Part shown: positions 24,066 to 32,753 of the stretch, in pieces | How the letters are laid out: every line of letters begins with the position of its first letter | Numbering within the stretch: the first letter of the stretch is position 1 | DNA from: Microbispora corallina | GTDB taxonomy: Bacteria > Actinomycetota > Actinomycetes > Streptosporangiales > Streptosporangiaceae | Direction: 5' to 3' | Length of the DNA: 62,164 nucleotides | NCBI RefSeq assembly: GCF_016863035.1 | Contig: NZ_BOOC01000038.1 | Coordinates: 1-62,164, forward strand | Translations under genes and position numbers: made by a program | The notes under the pieces: generated by a model | Databases searched by the model: none | Told to the model about the DNA's origin: nothing | Seen by the model: only the letters and a program-made list of their open reading frames with translations

Positions 24066-25340
24066 ATGACCCTCCCCCGTCGCCGTCTCGTCATCGTGGT
24101 AAGAGCCGACCCCGTCATCTGCGGCCACTCCGGCGAGGCCCGCAACCTCGCCGAGGTGGCCCTCACCCGCGGATTCGACGATGTACGGCTGCTGACCTGG
24201 CCGATCCCCGCGCTGCAGGCGGCCGGGCTGCCGCTCAAGCCATTGGACCGGCTGCTGCCGTACAGCCCCGGGATCACCGTGGAGCGGCCGGAACCTGTCG
24301 GGGACTACCGGGTGCCGGACGGGCGTCACCAGGCCGGGCTCACCGGCCGCCTCGTCGAGCTGCTCGCCGAGCCCGTGCCCACGACCTGCCTGTCCATGTA
24401 CCTCGTCCCGCACACCGCCGTGGTGGTGGACGCGGTCGCGGCCGCGCGCGCGACCGGGCTGGCGCCCACCGTGCACACGGTGGCGAAGGCCGTGGGCTCG
24501 GACGTGACCAACGTGATCCGGTCGTGCCTGCGGGAGGGCCGGTTCGGCGCGGCCACCGTGCTGTTCAGCACGTTCCTGGCCAACGACGAGGTCGTCGCGG
24601 TCTCGGAGTACACCCGGGAGGAGATCGTCGCCGCGGCCGAGCAGGTGGACGCGAACTGCGGCACCACGTTCGCCGAGCAGTGCCGGCGCCGCGTGACCGT
24701 CAGCTACCCGCCGATCGACTCGGCCGCCTTCCTCGACCCCGATCCGGCCGAGGTGGACGCCGCGCTCGCGCGACGCGGCCTGGAGCGGGACGGGTACGTG
24801 CTGTTCCTGTCCCGGGTGGCCCGGGCGAAGGGGATCTACGACCTGTTGATCGCCTTCGGCCAGATGCGCTGCCGGTCCCGCGTGAAGCTGGTCGTCGCCG
24901 GAACCGGCCCGGCGCTGGAGCACGTGCAGGCGATGGCCAAGGAGGACGACCGGGTGGTCTTCCTCACCGACGTCGACGACCAGGAGAAACCGCTGCTCAT
25001 GCGCGGCTGCGCGGCCTACGCCCTGCCCACCAAGCCCGAGCCCGACTTCGTCGAGACGTTCGGCATCGCCTTGGCGGAGAAGGCCCTGGCCGGCGGCGGA
25101 CCGATCATCACCACGACGACCGGCGGGACCGCCGAGGCGGTCGGCGACACCGCCGTCATCGTCGAGCCCGGGGACATCGCCGGTCTGGCCGCGGCCGTGG
25201 ACCGGGTGGTCCTGGACATGCCTGTCGCCGAACGGCAGGACCTCGAACGCCGGGCCCGCGCCCGCGCGATGGCCTTCGACCGGGCCGCGGTGTTCGACGG
25301 CCTGTTCCCGGAGGAGGCACTCGTCGCCGGGGTCGGGTGA
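24066..25340 (+). CDS. GT4-type glycosyltransferase
   Basis: 424 residues, ATG 24066 after GGAG and only five bases from the GH92 stop. GT-B fold: the N-terminal domain begins RLVIVVRADPVICGHSGEARNLAEVAL. The C-terminal donor domain has YVLFLSRVARAKGIYDLLIAF, VKLVVAGTGPALEHV and the EX7E-like EPDFVETFGIALAEKAL, ending in TAEAVGDTAVIVEPGDIAGLA. These retaining enzymes use nucleotide sugars to build glycans or glycosides. A partnership with a mannosidase suggests mannose-containing glycan turnover, which is inference. It converges with the lipoprotein gene with no gap. Confidence 0.82.
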   Translation: MTLPRRRLVIVVRADPVICGHSGEARNLAEVALTRGFDDVRLLTWPIPALQAAGLPLKPLDRLLPYSPGITVERPEPVGDYRVPDGRHQAGLTGRLVELLAEPVPTTCLSMYLVPHTAVVVDAVAAARATGLAPTVHTVAKAVGSDVTNVIRSCLREGRFGAATVLFSTFLANDEVVAVSEYTREEIVAAAEQVDANCGTTFAEQCRRRVTVSYPPIDSAAFLDPDPAEVDAALARRGLERDGYVLFLSRVARAKGIYDLLIAFGQMRCRSRVKLVVAGTGPALEHVQAMAKEDDRVVFLTDVDDQEKPLLMRGCAAYALPTKPEPDFVETFGIALAEKALAGGGPIITTTTGGTAEAVGDTAVIVEPGDIAGLAAAVDRVVLDMPVAERQDLERRARARAMAFDRAAVFDGLFPEEALVAGVG

Positions 25341-25886
25341 CTAACCCGTCGGCCGGACCGCCAGGGTGGCGCGGGTGGAGTCGGCCTTCGAAAGCCGCAG
25401 CCGGACGCCGTTGACCCGGACCTGCCCGCCGGTGCTCAGCGCGATCTCCGCCTCGCCGTGGCAGCGCCCGTCGGTGCAGGACCCGCTCGTCCTGGCGCTG
25501 CCCCCTCCGACGCTCATCCTCCCCGTGGAGTTCTCGACGGCCAGCATGACGCCCTCGTCCGCGAGCGACGTCACGGTGATCGAGTCGAGCCCGAACCTGG
25601 CGTCGATCACCAGCCGATCACCCCGGTGGACCTCCACCTCGCAGTCGGCGTTCCGGCAGGCGGTGAGCTCGGACGGGGACGGGGACGGGGACGCGCTCGG
25701 AGAGGCGGGCGGCGGGCTGTTCGGCGAGGCCGGCGTGGACACGGGGGGCGGGGTGCTCGGGGCCGTCTCCACGGCCCCCGTCCGCTCCCTGGACCGTTCC
25801 GGCTCCGAGCCGCATCCGGCGAGCAGCGCCGCGATCGAGAGGCCGGCGAGGCCGGCCCGCGCGGCAGGGCTCGAGGTGATCCCCAT
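25341..25886 (-). CDS. Lipoprotein with Ser/Pro-rich linker (hypothetical)
   Basis: 181 residues from the ATG at 25886, preceded on this strand by GGAGAAGAAGG. The signal peptide ends in the lipobox LLAGCGS (Cys25). A Ser/Pro linker (about 40-73) leads to a small beta-rich domain (about 75-181) with paired cysteines (ACRNADCEV, SGSCTDGRC) that may form disulfides. It would be anchored outside the membrane. No family is recognised. It ends directly against the glycosyltransferase stop codon. Confidence 0.7.
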   Translation of the reverse strand: MGITSSPAARAGLAGLSIAALLAGCGSEPERSRERTGAVETAPSTPPPVSTPASPNSPPPASPSASPSPSPSELTACRNADCEVEVHRGDRLVIDARFGLDSITVTSLADEGVMLAVENSTGRMSVGGGSARTSGSCTDGRCHGEAEIALSTGGQVRVNGVRLRLSKADSTRATLAVRPTG

Positions 25887-26065
25887 GACCTTCTTCTCCC
25901 CCGAACGGAATCGGCCGTACGCGGCCCGTTGCGTCGCGCCCCCGGGCCGCGTCACAACGGTAGTCAAGGCGTCCCATGGCACCCCCGTTTTCGCCGGTGA
26001 CGCGCCGGAGCCCCCTCCCCCGGGACGCCTCACGTGGCGGACGGCCGCGTCCGTAACGGCCGGAT

Positions 26066-26746
26066 TCATTCCGGTCCGGACCCCTGGACCCGTCTGATGG
26101 TCGCCAGCCAGGCGGGCGCGCCGGCGTCGTCGTGGAACCGCGTCTGGACCCGATCCGGTACGACCGCGGCGACGTTCCATCCGCGATCGGGGGTGAACGC
26201 CGCTCGCAGGTCGTCCCGGCCGACGGGGTGGGGGCCGGCATCGGGGCCGTCGTCGCTGAAGCACAGCACGTACAGGGTCGCGCCGGGCTCGGTCGCCGAC
26301 GCGAGACTCGCCGCGTACTCCTGCCGCTCGTCGCCGTCGCAGGTGTGGAAGAGCCCGCAGTCCAGCACCGTGTCGAACCTGCGCCCCAGAAGGCCGAGAC
26401 GGAACGCGTCGGCCGTGGCGAACTCGGCCGCGATCCCGCGCTCGCGGGCCTTCTCCCGGGCGGTCGCCAGCGCCGTCCCGGCGACGTCGACGCCCAGGAC
26501 CGGCAGTCCCAGCGAGGCGACGTGGAGAGCGTTCTCGCCGGTCCCGCAGCCCGCGTCGAGGACCGCCCCGGCGAATCCGCCCTCGGACGCCAGACGCACG
26601 ACCGCCGGCTGAGGCCGGCCGATGTCCCACGGCGCGGGACCGTCGTGGTACGACGCGTCCCAGGGCCGTCCCGTCATCCGTTCATGACTGGTCGGACGCC
26701 GCCCATCGAACGGATCGCCGGCGAGTCCTCCCGATCGCTCCGCCAC
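26066..26746 (-). CDS. Class I SAM-dependent methyltransferase
   Basis: 226 residues from the GTG at 26746 (GGAAGGGGGG lies upstream); an internal ATG at 26677 is an alternative. Motif I is VLDAGCGTGENALHVASLG, followed by VLGVDVAGTALATAREKA and FDTVLDCGLFHTCDGDERQEY, the pattern of UbiE/thiopurine-like small-molecule methyltransferases. The start of the core, PWDASYHDGPAPWDIGRPQP, is typical of an actinobacterial subgroup. The substrate is unknown. It lies 24 bases downstream of an unknown protein on the same strand and may be co-transcribed with it. Confidence 0.8.
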   Translation of the reverse strand: MAERSGGLAGDPFDGRRPTSHERMTGRPWDASYHDGPAPWDIGRPQPAVVRLASEGGFAGAVLDAGCGTGENALHVASLGLPVLGVDVAGTALATAREKARERGIAAEFATADAFRLGLLGRRFDTVLDCGLFHTCDGDERQEYAASLASATEPGATLYVLCFSDDGPDAGPHPVGRDDLRAAFTPDRGWNVAAVVPDRVQTRFHDDAGAPAWLATIRRVQGSGPE

Positions 26747-26770
26747 CTCGCCCCCCTTCCCGAACTCTGA

Positions 26771-27217
26771 TCATCGCGGCCTCGGCCACTCCACTTTCGG
26801 GCACTCCGCCGCTCCGGATTCGAGACAGCCGTTGAGGGCGCGGGAGTCGAGCCAGGCCTGATACGCGGTGTAGATCCTGCGTAGCCCATCGTGCTCCTGG
26901 CGAAGCGCCAGGAAGTCATCCAGGCAATCGAACAGCGTCCCCACCGCGCGGGCGTCGGCGGCGGGATCCAGGTCACATGCGTTCTTCGGGCCATCGGGCT
27001 CGGTCAGACGCAGAACCAGGCTCCACCAGACCAGGTTGTTCCCACACCCCACCCGGGTCACCAGCCATTCCCGGAAGCCGGTGAGCAGAGCGCGGGCGTT
27101 CCCGTGGTCGCAGCCCTCCACGAACGAAACGATGCCGGCGAAGTCGGCCCGGGGCAGGAACACGAGCGGCCGCTTACGGACCGCCGCGAACATCTCCCGG
27201 TAGTCCCCTGTCTCCAA
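26771..27217 (-). CDS. Conserved-looking hypothetical protein
   Basis: 148 residues if read from TTG 27217; an ATG at 27193 is possible. The sequence YREMFAAVRKRPLVFLPRAD, ALLTGFREWLVTRVGCGNNLVWWSLVLRL and ALRQEHDGLRRIYTAYQAWL is compact and alpha-helical. It resembles an unnamed small protein family found repeatedly in actinomycetes. There is no signal peptide, no catalytic motif that I recognise and no assigned function. The methyltransferase gene follows 24 bases downstream on the same strand. Confidence 0.6.
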   Translation of the reverse strand: METGDYREMFAAVRKRPLVFLPRADFAGIVSFVEGCDHGNARALLTGFREWLVTRVGCGNNLVWWSLVLRLTEPDGPKNACDLDPAADARAVGTLFDCLDDFLALRQEHDGLRRIYTAYQAWLDSRALNGCLESGAAECPKVEWPRPR

Positions 27218-27507
27218 CCGTTTTCACCGCCTGCGCGTTCGCCTGCCCGCACCGATCCTGCCCTGCCGTCCGTCTGGCGTCGATCCCTCGCCCGGCGGAG
27301 CGGGCGAGAGGCAGAGCCGCAAGCCGTACGACGGCGTGACGGACCGTGGTCGTGCGGGCCCTCGGGTGCTGGAGGGGCAGCCGGATAGTTAGGTGGGGTA
27401 AGTGACGGTCGGGAGAGGTTTGCCCAACGTTTGACTTCCCGCCTTACCGAGGCCAACCACGATCTATAAGTTCCTCTTGCTCATGATCAAGGCAAGGGGA
27501 GACCGAC

Positions 27508-28470
27508 ATGCAGACGAGCCCCGCGGTCCGGGGTCGCGCGATCAGGAAGTCCTTCGGTGACGTGGTCGCGCTCGACGGCGTCGATCTCGACGTGGCGAGC
27601 GGGCAGGTCCACGGCCTGGTCGGCCCGAACGGCGCGGGCAAGACGACGCTCCTCGGCCTGCTGCTCGGCCTGGCGGTCGCCGACGGCGGCAGCCTCGAGA
27701 TCCTGGGCACACCTGTCGGGCGGACGCTCGCCGTCCCCGACGGCGTGGCAGGCTTCGTGGACGGGCCCGGGCTCTATCCGTCGCTCACCGCGCGCCAGAA
27801 CCTCTCAGCACTCGCCGCGCTGCGCGGGTACGACGCCGCTCGCGCAGGCGCCGTCGACGACGCGTTGGAGCAGGTCGGGCTCACCGACGTGGCCGACGAC
27901 CGCATCCGGGGGTTCTCGCTGGGCATGCGCCAGCGGCTCGGGCTGGCCGCCGCGCTGCTCACCACACCGCGGCTGCTCGTGCTCGACGAGCCGGCCAACG
28001 GCCTGGACCCCGCCGGCACGCGCCACGTACACCGCGTCATCACCGAGCTCGCCGACAACGGGACGGCGGTCGTCCTGTCCAGCCACCGGATGGACGAGCT
28101 CGCGGCGCTGTGCACCGAGGTCACCCTCCTCTCCACCGGTCGGGTCGTCTTCTCCGGGCCGGTGAGCAAGCTCGCGGCCGAGAGCGGCGAGCTCGACTAC
28201 CGGCTGCTCACCTCCGACCCTGCGGCCGCGCGTCAGGTGGCGCAGGAAACGCCCGGGCTGCGCGTCCTGCCCGGCCGCGACCGCCTCGAACGGCTGGATC
28301 CCGGCGTGCTCGTGGTCCGCGGGCCGGTGCCGGCCCTCGACGAGCTGGTGGTGCGGCTGGTGCGGGCCGAGGTGGCGGTGCGCGAGCTGGCGCCCGTGGT
28401 GACGCCGCTCGAGGCCGCGTTCCTGGCCCTGACCGGGGCCGGGCAGACCGACGAGGAGGACCCCCGATGA
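27508..28470 (+). CDS. ABC-2 type transporter ATP-binding protein
   Basis: 320 residues, ATG 27508 behind AAGGGGAGA. Walker A is GPNGAGKTT, the signature is FSLGMRQRLGLAAALLTTP, Walker B is LLVLDEPANGLDP, and the H-loop is VVLSSHRMDE. The C-terminal 90 residues form the regulatory extension common to multidrug/bacitracin-type ABC-2 ATPases. It overlaps the permease gene by four bases (ATGA 28467-28470). Upstream lies a TATAAG sequence (27465-27470) that may be a promoter; otherwise 27218-27507 shows no gene. Together the two genes form an exporter. Confidence 0.88.
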   Translation: MQTSPAVRGRAIRKSFGDVVALDGVDLDVASGQVHGLVGPNGAGKTTLLGLLLGLAVADGGSLEILGTPVGRTLAVPDGVAGFVDGPGLYPSLTARQNLSALAALRGYDAARAGAVDDALEQVGLTDVADDRIRGFSLGMRQRLGLAAALLTTPRLLVLDEPANGLDPAGTRHVHRVITELADNGTAVVLSSHRMDELAALCTEVTLLSTGRVVFSGPVSKLAAESGELDYRLLTSDPAAARQVAQETPGLRVLPGRDRLERLDPGVLVVRGPVPALDELVVRLVRAEVAVRELAPVVTPLEAAFLALTGAGQTDEEDPR

Positions 28471-29822
28471 CCACGACCGTCGCGCCGCCCGAGGTGACGG
28501 CCCGGCCGGCGCCGGTGCTGCACGGCTACCGGTTCGAGCTGGTGAAGCTGCTGTCCCAGTGGAGGATCCGCCTGCTGCTGCTCGCCTGCTGGATCGCCCC
28601 CGCGGGATTCGTGGCCGCGGTGAGCCTGCAGAGCACGCTGCCCGCCGACACGGTGTTCGGCCGCTGGATGAACGAGACCGGCTGGGCGGGATCGCTCGTC
28701 GTGCTCGACTTCTCGTGCAGCTGGGCGCTCCCGCTGCTGACGGCGCTGGTCGCCGGCGACATCTTCGCGGCGGAGGACCGGCTGGGCACCTGGCGTCATC
28801 TCCTCGTCGCGGTCCGCTCGCCGAGGCGGATCTTCGTGGCGAAGGGCCTCGCCAGCCTCACCGTGCTCCTGATACTGGTGGCCGGGCTGTGCGCGTCGAG
28901 CGTCGCCGGCGGTCTGGCGGCGGTCGGCAACCGGCCGCTCATCGGCCTCGACGGCCATCTCCTCTCCACGGGAGACGCGGCCGGCACCGTCCTGCTCGCA
29001 TGGGCCTGCGCGCTCGCGCCGACGCTGGCGTTCGCCGGGGTCGGCCTGCTCGGCTCGGTGGCTTTGGGCCGCTCCCCGATGGGGCTGCTGATGCCCGCGC
29101 TCCTCGCCTTCGTGCTGCAGCTCGCGCAGCTGCTCCCGCTGCCGGTGGCCGTGCAGCTGGCCCTGCCGAGCCACGCCTTCCTCGCCTGGCGCGGCCTGTT
29201 CACCACCCCGGCGCAGGCGGGCCCCCTCCTGATCGGCCTCGTGGTGAGCCTGGCGTGGGCCGTCCTCGCCACCGCGCTCGCGTACCGCCTGTTCCTGCGG
29301 CGCGACTTCACCGACCTGACGTACGACGGGGCGGGGCGGCGCGTGCTGGTGACGGCGGCGCTGCCGCTGGCCGGCCTGGTCGCCCTCGCCGTCGTCGTCC
29401 TCGCCGCCGCGACCCCCGCTCAGGGTTCCGGCATCGTGCGGGGCAAGCTGCAGGACTCGCTCGCCACGGCGTACGCCCACCTCTACCGGCTGCAGACACA
29501 GGAGCTTCACCGCCCCGCCGTCACCGAGGCCCAGCTGGGCGCCACCGCGTCCTGCGACAAGGGCGACTCACGGGTCGCCGACGAGGGACCGGGCAACGAC
29601 TGGCGGTGCGTCGTGTCCTGGCGCCTCCCCGGCGCGACCGCCGTGGGCAGCGCCATCTACCAGCTCGACGTGACCGCCGACGGGCGGTACGTCGCCGACG
29701 GTGACGGACCGAAGGAGGTCAACGGCTACTTCCAGGTGCGTACTCCGACGGGAGACGCGCCGAACCCCCTGTGGCAGTTCGACGGGAACGTCGACCTGCT
29801 CGCAAGCACCCCGAAGGATTGA
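28467..29822 (+). CDS. ABC-2 transporter permease with C-terminal extracytoplasmic domain
   Basis: 451 residues from ATG 28467. Six or so membrane helices (LLLLACWIAPAGFVAAVSL, LLILVAGLCASSVAGGL, LLGSVALGRSPMGLLMPALL and others) occupy residues 25-330. The C-terminal 120 residues after LVALAVVVLAAATPAQGSG are soluble, with paired cysteines (TASCDKGDSR, DWRCVVSW) that suggest an outside location. It pairs with the preceding ATPase. The secreted YncE/phosphatase gene begins three bases after its stop, so the exporter and that enzyme are probably one operon. The substrate is unknown. Confidence 0.8.
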   Translation: MTTTVAPPEVTARPAPVLHGYRFELVKLLSQWRIRLLLLACWIAPAGFVAAVSLQSTLPADTVFGRWMNETGWAGSLVVLDFSCSWALPLLTALVAGDIFAAEDRLGTWRHLLVAVRSPRRIFVAKGLASLTVLLILVAGLCASSVAGGLAAVGNRPLIGLDGHLLSTGDAAGTVLLAWACALAPTLAFAGVGLLGSVALGRSPMGLLMPALLAFVLQLAQLLPLPVAVQLALPSHAFLAWRGLFTTPAQAGPLLIGLVVSLAWAVLATALAYRLFLRRDFTDLTYDGAGRRVLVTAALPLAGLVALAVVVLAAATPAQGSGIVRGKLQDSLATAYAHLYRLQTQELHRPAVTEAQLGATASCDKGDSRVADEGPGNDWRCVVSWRLPGATAVGSAIYQLDVTADGRYVADGDGPKEVNGYFQVRTPTGDAPNPLWQFDGNVDLLASTPKD

Positions 29823-29825
29823 TTC

Positions 29826-32579
29826 ATGCACGTCACGCGCCAGCGCGTCGCCAAGGTCCGGACCGGGCTCCTCGACGGGCGCACCGGCCGGCGGACCCGT
29901 CTCCTCGCGGCCGCCACCGCAACCCTCGTCGTCGCGGGCGGAGGCATCGCCTACGCGTCCACCGACGTCTTCGGCACCGACCAGGTGGGCCAGACCACCG
30001 ACAAGGGCCTGGTCGTCTCCGCCGACCAGTACATCAAGCCGATCGGCGATCGTCTCGTCATCAACAACGGCAAGATCATGTCGTCCTCGGTCAGCCCGGA
30101 CGGCACCCACCTCGCGGCCTCCATCACCGACGGCGGGATGGCGCTCGCCATCGTCGACCTGAAGACCTGGACGGTGCAGCAGCTCGTCGGCAACAACGCC
30201 GCGGCGAACCTGCGCATCAGCGGCAACGACGTGGGCCAGGAAGGCCCCACGTACTCGCCCGACGGTTCGCAGCTGTGGCTGGGCCGGGCCGACATGTTCA
30301 CCAAGTTCACCGTGAACCCGGACGGCTCCCTCGCCAACCCGGTCAACATCAGCATCGCCGCGCAGGGCTCGAAGCACGCGCTCGTGGGTGAGCCGGTGTT
30401 CTCCGCCGACGGCAAGACCGTGTACGTCGCCGTCAACGGCCAGAACCGGGTCATCGCCATGGACGCGGCGACCGGGGCCATCCAGCAGAGCTGGGCCGTG
30501 GGCAACGCCCCGCGTGACATGGTCATGGTCGGCACGAAGCTCTACGTCAGCAACGAGGGCGGCCGTCCCGCCAGGCCCGGCGAGACGACGATCAACTCGT
30601 ACGGCACGCAGGTGCCGGCCGACCCGAACACCGGTGCCACCACCACCGGCACCGTCAGCGTCATCGACCTGGCGAACCCGGCCTCCGCCCCCGCGAGCAT
30701 CGACGTCGGCCTGCACCCGACCGCCCTGTACGCCAAGAACGGGGCGCTGTTCGTCACCAACACCGCCACCAACGACGTGTCGGTCATCGACACCGCCAGC
30801 GACAAGGTCGTCCAGACCATCGCCACCCAGCCGTGGCCGCAGGCCTCGGTGGGCTACGAGCCCGACGCGGTGACGCTGACCGACGACGGTCACCTGCTGG
30901 TCACCCTCGGCCGCGCCAACGCGGTCGCCGTCTACCGGTACACCAGCCCGCAGGAGCCGGTCAGCTACGTCGGCCTGCTCCCGACGGACTACTTCCCCGC
31001 GGAGATCACCACCGTCGGCGACCAGGTGCTGGTCTCCAACACCCGTGGCATCGACGCCCGCCGTCCCACCACGGCCGCCGGGCACGGCACCCACGACACG
31101 ACGTCGAGCCTGCAGCGGTTCACGCTGCCGGACGACAAGGAGATCGCCAAGTACACGGACACGGTCTTCGAGCAGAACGGCTGGGGCAAGAACGACGTCA
31201 AGATCGCCCACGGCAACAAGCAGAAGGCCGAGCCGGTCCCGAAGCGTCTCGGCGACCCCTCGACGATCAACCACGTCTTCCTGATCGTCAAGGAGAACCG
31301 GACCTACGACCAGGTCTTCGGCGACATCGCGAAGGGCAACGGCGACCCGTCGCTGGCCCAGTACGGCGAGAACGTGACGCCGAACCAGCACGCGCTGGCC
31401 AACCAGTTCGGGCTGTACGACAACACGTACGACATCGGCACGAACTCCGCCGAGGGTCACAACTGGCTGATGCAGGCCGACAACCCGGAGTACACCGAGT
31501 CCAGCGCCGGTCAGTACCTGCGCAGCTACGACACCGAGGACGACGCCCTCGGCCACCAGCGGACCGGCTTCATCTGGAGCGGTGCGCAGGCCGTGGGCAA
31601 GACCGTGCGGAACTTCGGCGAGTTCCACCAGTTCCTCACCAAGCCGGCCGGCGCGACGTGGCAGAACCTGTACTGCGACACCAAGAACATGCAGGCCACC
31701 GGGCAGAACACCGCCTACACCCTGAACTCGTCCTCGCCGATCCCGTCGCTCAACGACGTGTCGGTGCACGGCTTCCCGAAGTTCGACACCAGCGTGCCGG
31801 ACATCTACCGGTACGAGATCTGGAAGCGTGACTTCGAGGCCAACGGCCCGGCGAACCTGAACATGTTCTGGCTGTCCAGCGACCACACGGGTGGCCCGGT
31901 GAACGGCGCCGCCCAGGTCGCCGACAACGACCTGGCGGTCGGGAAGATCGTCGACGAGATCTCGCACAGCGAGTACTGGAAGGACTCCGCGATCTTCGTG
32001 GTCGAGGACGACTCCCAGGCCGGCACCGACCACGTCGACGGTCACCGCGCCCCGATCCAGATCATCAGCCCCTGGGCCAAGCACGGCACCGTGGACAGCC
32101 ACTACTACACGCAGATCACCATGATCCGCACCATCGAGCAGATCCTCGGGATCCAGCCGATGAACCAGAAGGACAGCGCCGCGACCCCGATGACCGCGGC
32201 GTTCACCGGCAAGCCCGACTACACGCCGTTCACCGCCCTGCCGAACCGCACCTCCCTGACCCTGGGTCTGTCGGGCTCCAACCTGCCGTCCTGTGGTGCG
32301 GACACCCCCGCGCCGCAGGACCCGGCCGCCGCGGCCCCGCCGTCGGCGAAGGTGCCCGCGGACAAGCAGGAGGTCGCGAAGAAGTGGGGGGCCTGGAAGT
32401 CCCAGCAGTCGTTCAACGGGCCCAACGCCCGGGCCGACTCCGGCAACCCCGAGCAGATGAACCGCTTCTCGTGGTACGAGGCGCACGACTTCAAGAAGCC
32501 CTACCCGGGTGACGACGAGATCTACACCCCGGACCAGGTGCCGGGCGCGTACATCCCGTCGTCCGACACCGACGGCTGA
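29826..32579 (+). CDS. Secreted bifunctional YncE-type beta-propeller/alkaline-phosphatase-superfamily protein
   Basis: 917 residues. A long signal sequence (LLAAATATLVVAGGGIAYAS, about 26-45) precedes a seven-bladed propeller (about 60-430) with repeated YncE blades such as TVYVAVNGQNRVIAMDAATG and LFVTNTATNDVSVIDTASDK. A phosphoesterase domain (about 460-760) has HVFLIVKENRTYDQVFGDI, YDIGTNSAEGHNWLMQAD and AIFVVEDDSQAGTDHVDGHR, carrying the metal-binding acidic and His residues of the phosphatase superfamily. Actinobacterial homologues are annotated as bifunctional YncE/alkaline phosphatase proteins. It probably releases phosphate outside the cell, perhaps while docked by the propeller. It follows the ABC exporter by three bases and ends at a 14-bp terminator. 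Confidence 0.85.
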   Translation: MHVTRQRVAKVRTGLLDGRTGRRTRLLAAATATLVVAGGGIAYASTDVFGTDQVGQTTDKGLVVSADQYIKPIGDRLVINNGKIMSSSVSPDGTHLAASITDGGMALAIVDLKTWTVQQLVGNNAAANLRISGNDVGQEGPTYSPDGSQLWLGRADMFTKFTVNPDGSLANPVNISIAAQGSKHALVGEPVFSADGKTVYVAVNGQNRVIAMDAATGAIQQSWAVGNAPRDMVMVGTKLYVSNEGGRPARPGETTINSYGTQVPADPNTGATTTGTVSVIDLANPASAPASIDVGLHPTALYAKNGALFVTNTATNDVSVIDTASDKVVQTIATQPWPQASVGYEPDAVTLTDDGHLLVTLGRANAVAVYRYTSPQEPVSYVGLLPTDYFPAEITTVGDQVLVSNTRGIDARRPTTAAGHGTHDTTSSLQRFTLPDDKEIAKYTDTVFEQNGWGKNDVKIAHGNKQKAEPVPKRLGDPSTINHVFLIVKENRTYDQVFGDIAKGNGDPSLAQYGENVTPNQHALANQFGLYDNTYDIGTNSAEGHNWLMQADNPEYTESSAGQYLRSYDTEDDALGHQRTGFIWSGAQAVGKTVRNFGEFHQFLTKPAGATWQNLYCDTKNMQATGQNTAYTLNSSSPIPSLNDVSVHGFPKFDTSVPDIYRYEIWKRDFEANGPANLNMFWLSSDHTGGPVNGAAQVADNDLAVGKIVDEISHSEYWKDSAIFVVEDDSQAGTDHVDGHRAPIQIISPWAKHGTVDSHYYTQITMIRTIEQILGIQPMNQKDSAATPMTAAFTGKPDYTPFTALPNRTSLTLGLSGSNLPSCGADTPAPQDPAAAAPPSAKVPADKQEVAKKWGAWKSQQSFNGPNARADSGNPEQMNRFSWYEAHDFKKPYPGDDEIYTPDQVPGAYIPSSDTDG

Positions 32580-32596
32580 TCTTCAGCACCTCACGC

Positions 32597-32627
32597 GACG
32601 GCCCGCCGGGATTCCCGGCGGGCCGTC
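32597..32627 (+). terminator. 14-bp terminator hairpin
   Basis: GACGGCCCGCCGGG (32597-32610) and CCCGGCGGGCCGTC (32614-32627) pair perfectly across a three-base loop, 17 bases after the YncE/phosphatase stop. This closes the exporter-phosphatase operon. Confidence 0.85.
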
Positions 32628-32684
32628 CGCACGTCGGCCGACTGGAGAGGCGGCGCCTCCGGGGCTGGCTTGATCGAATGAAAG

Positions 32685-32705
32685 GAAAGCGTTCATAACG
32701 AAAGC
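32685..32705. promoter_or_regulatory. Repeat-flanked inverted element at the DeoR/LacI regulator promoter
   Basis: GAAAGC (32685-32690) and GAAAGC (32700-32705) flank GTTCATAAC, and CGTT-CAT-AACG (32690-32700) is itself an inverted repeat. A plausible promoter (TTCATA 32692-32697, 18 bases, TAGGAT 32716-32721) overlaps it, which suits autorepression by the regulator encoded at 32754. Confidence 0.45.
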
Positions 32706-32753
32706 AGGCGTCGGTTAGGATCAAGCCGTCTGGGTCCGGCCGAAGGAGCCCGC

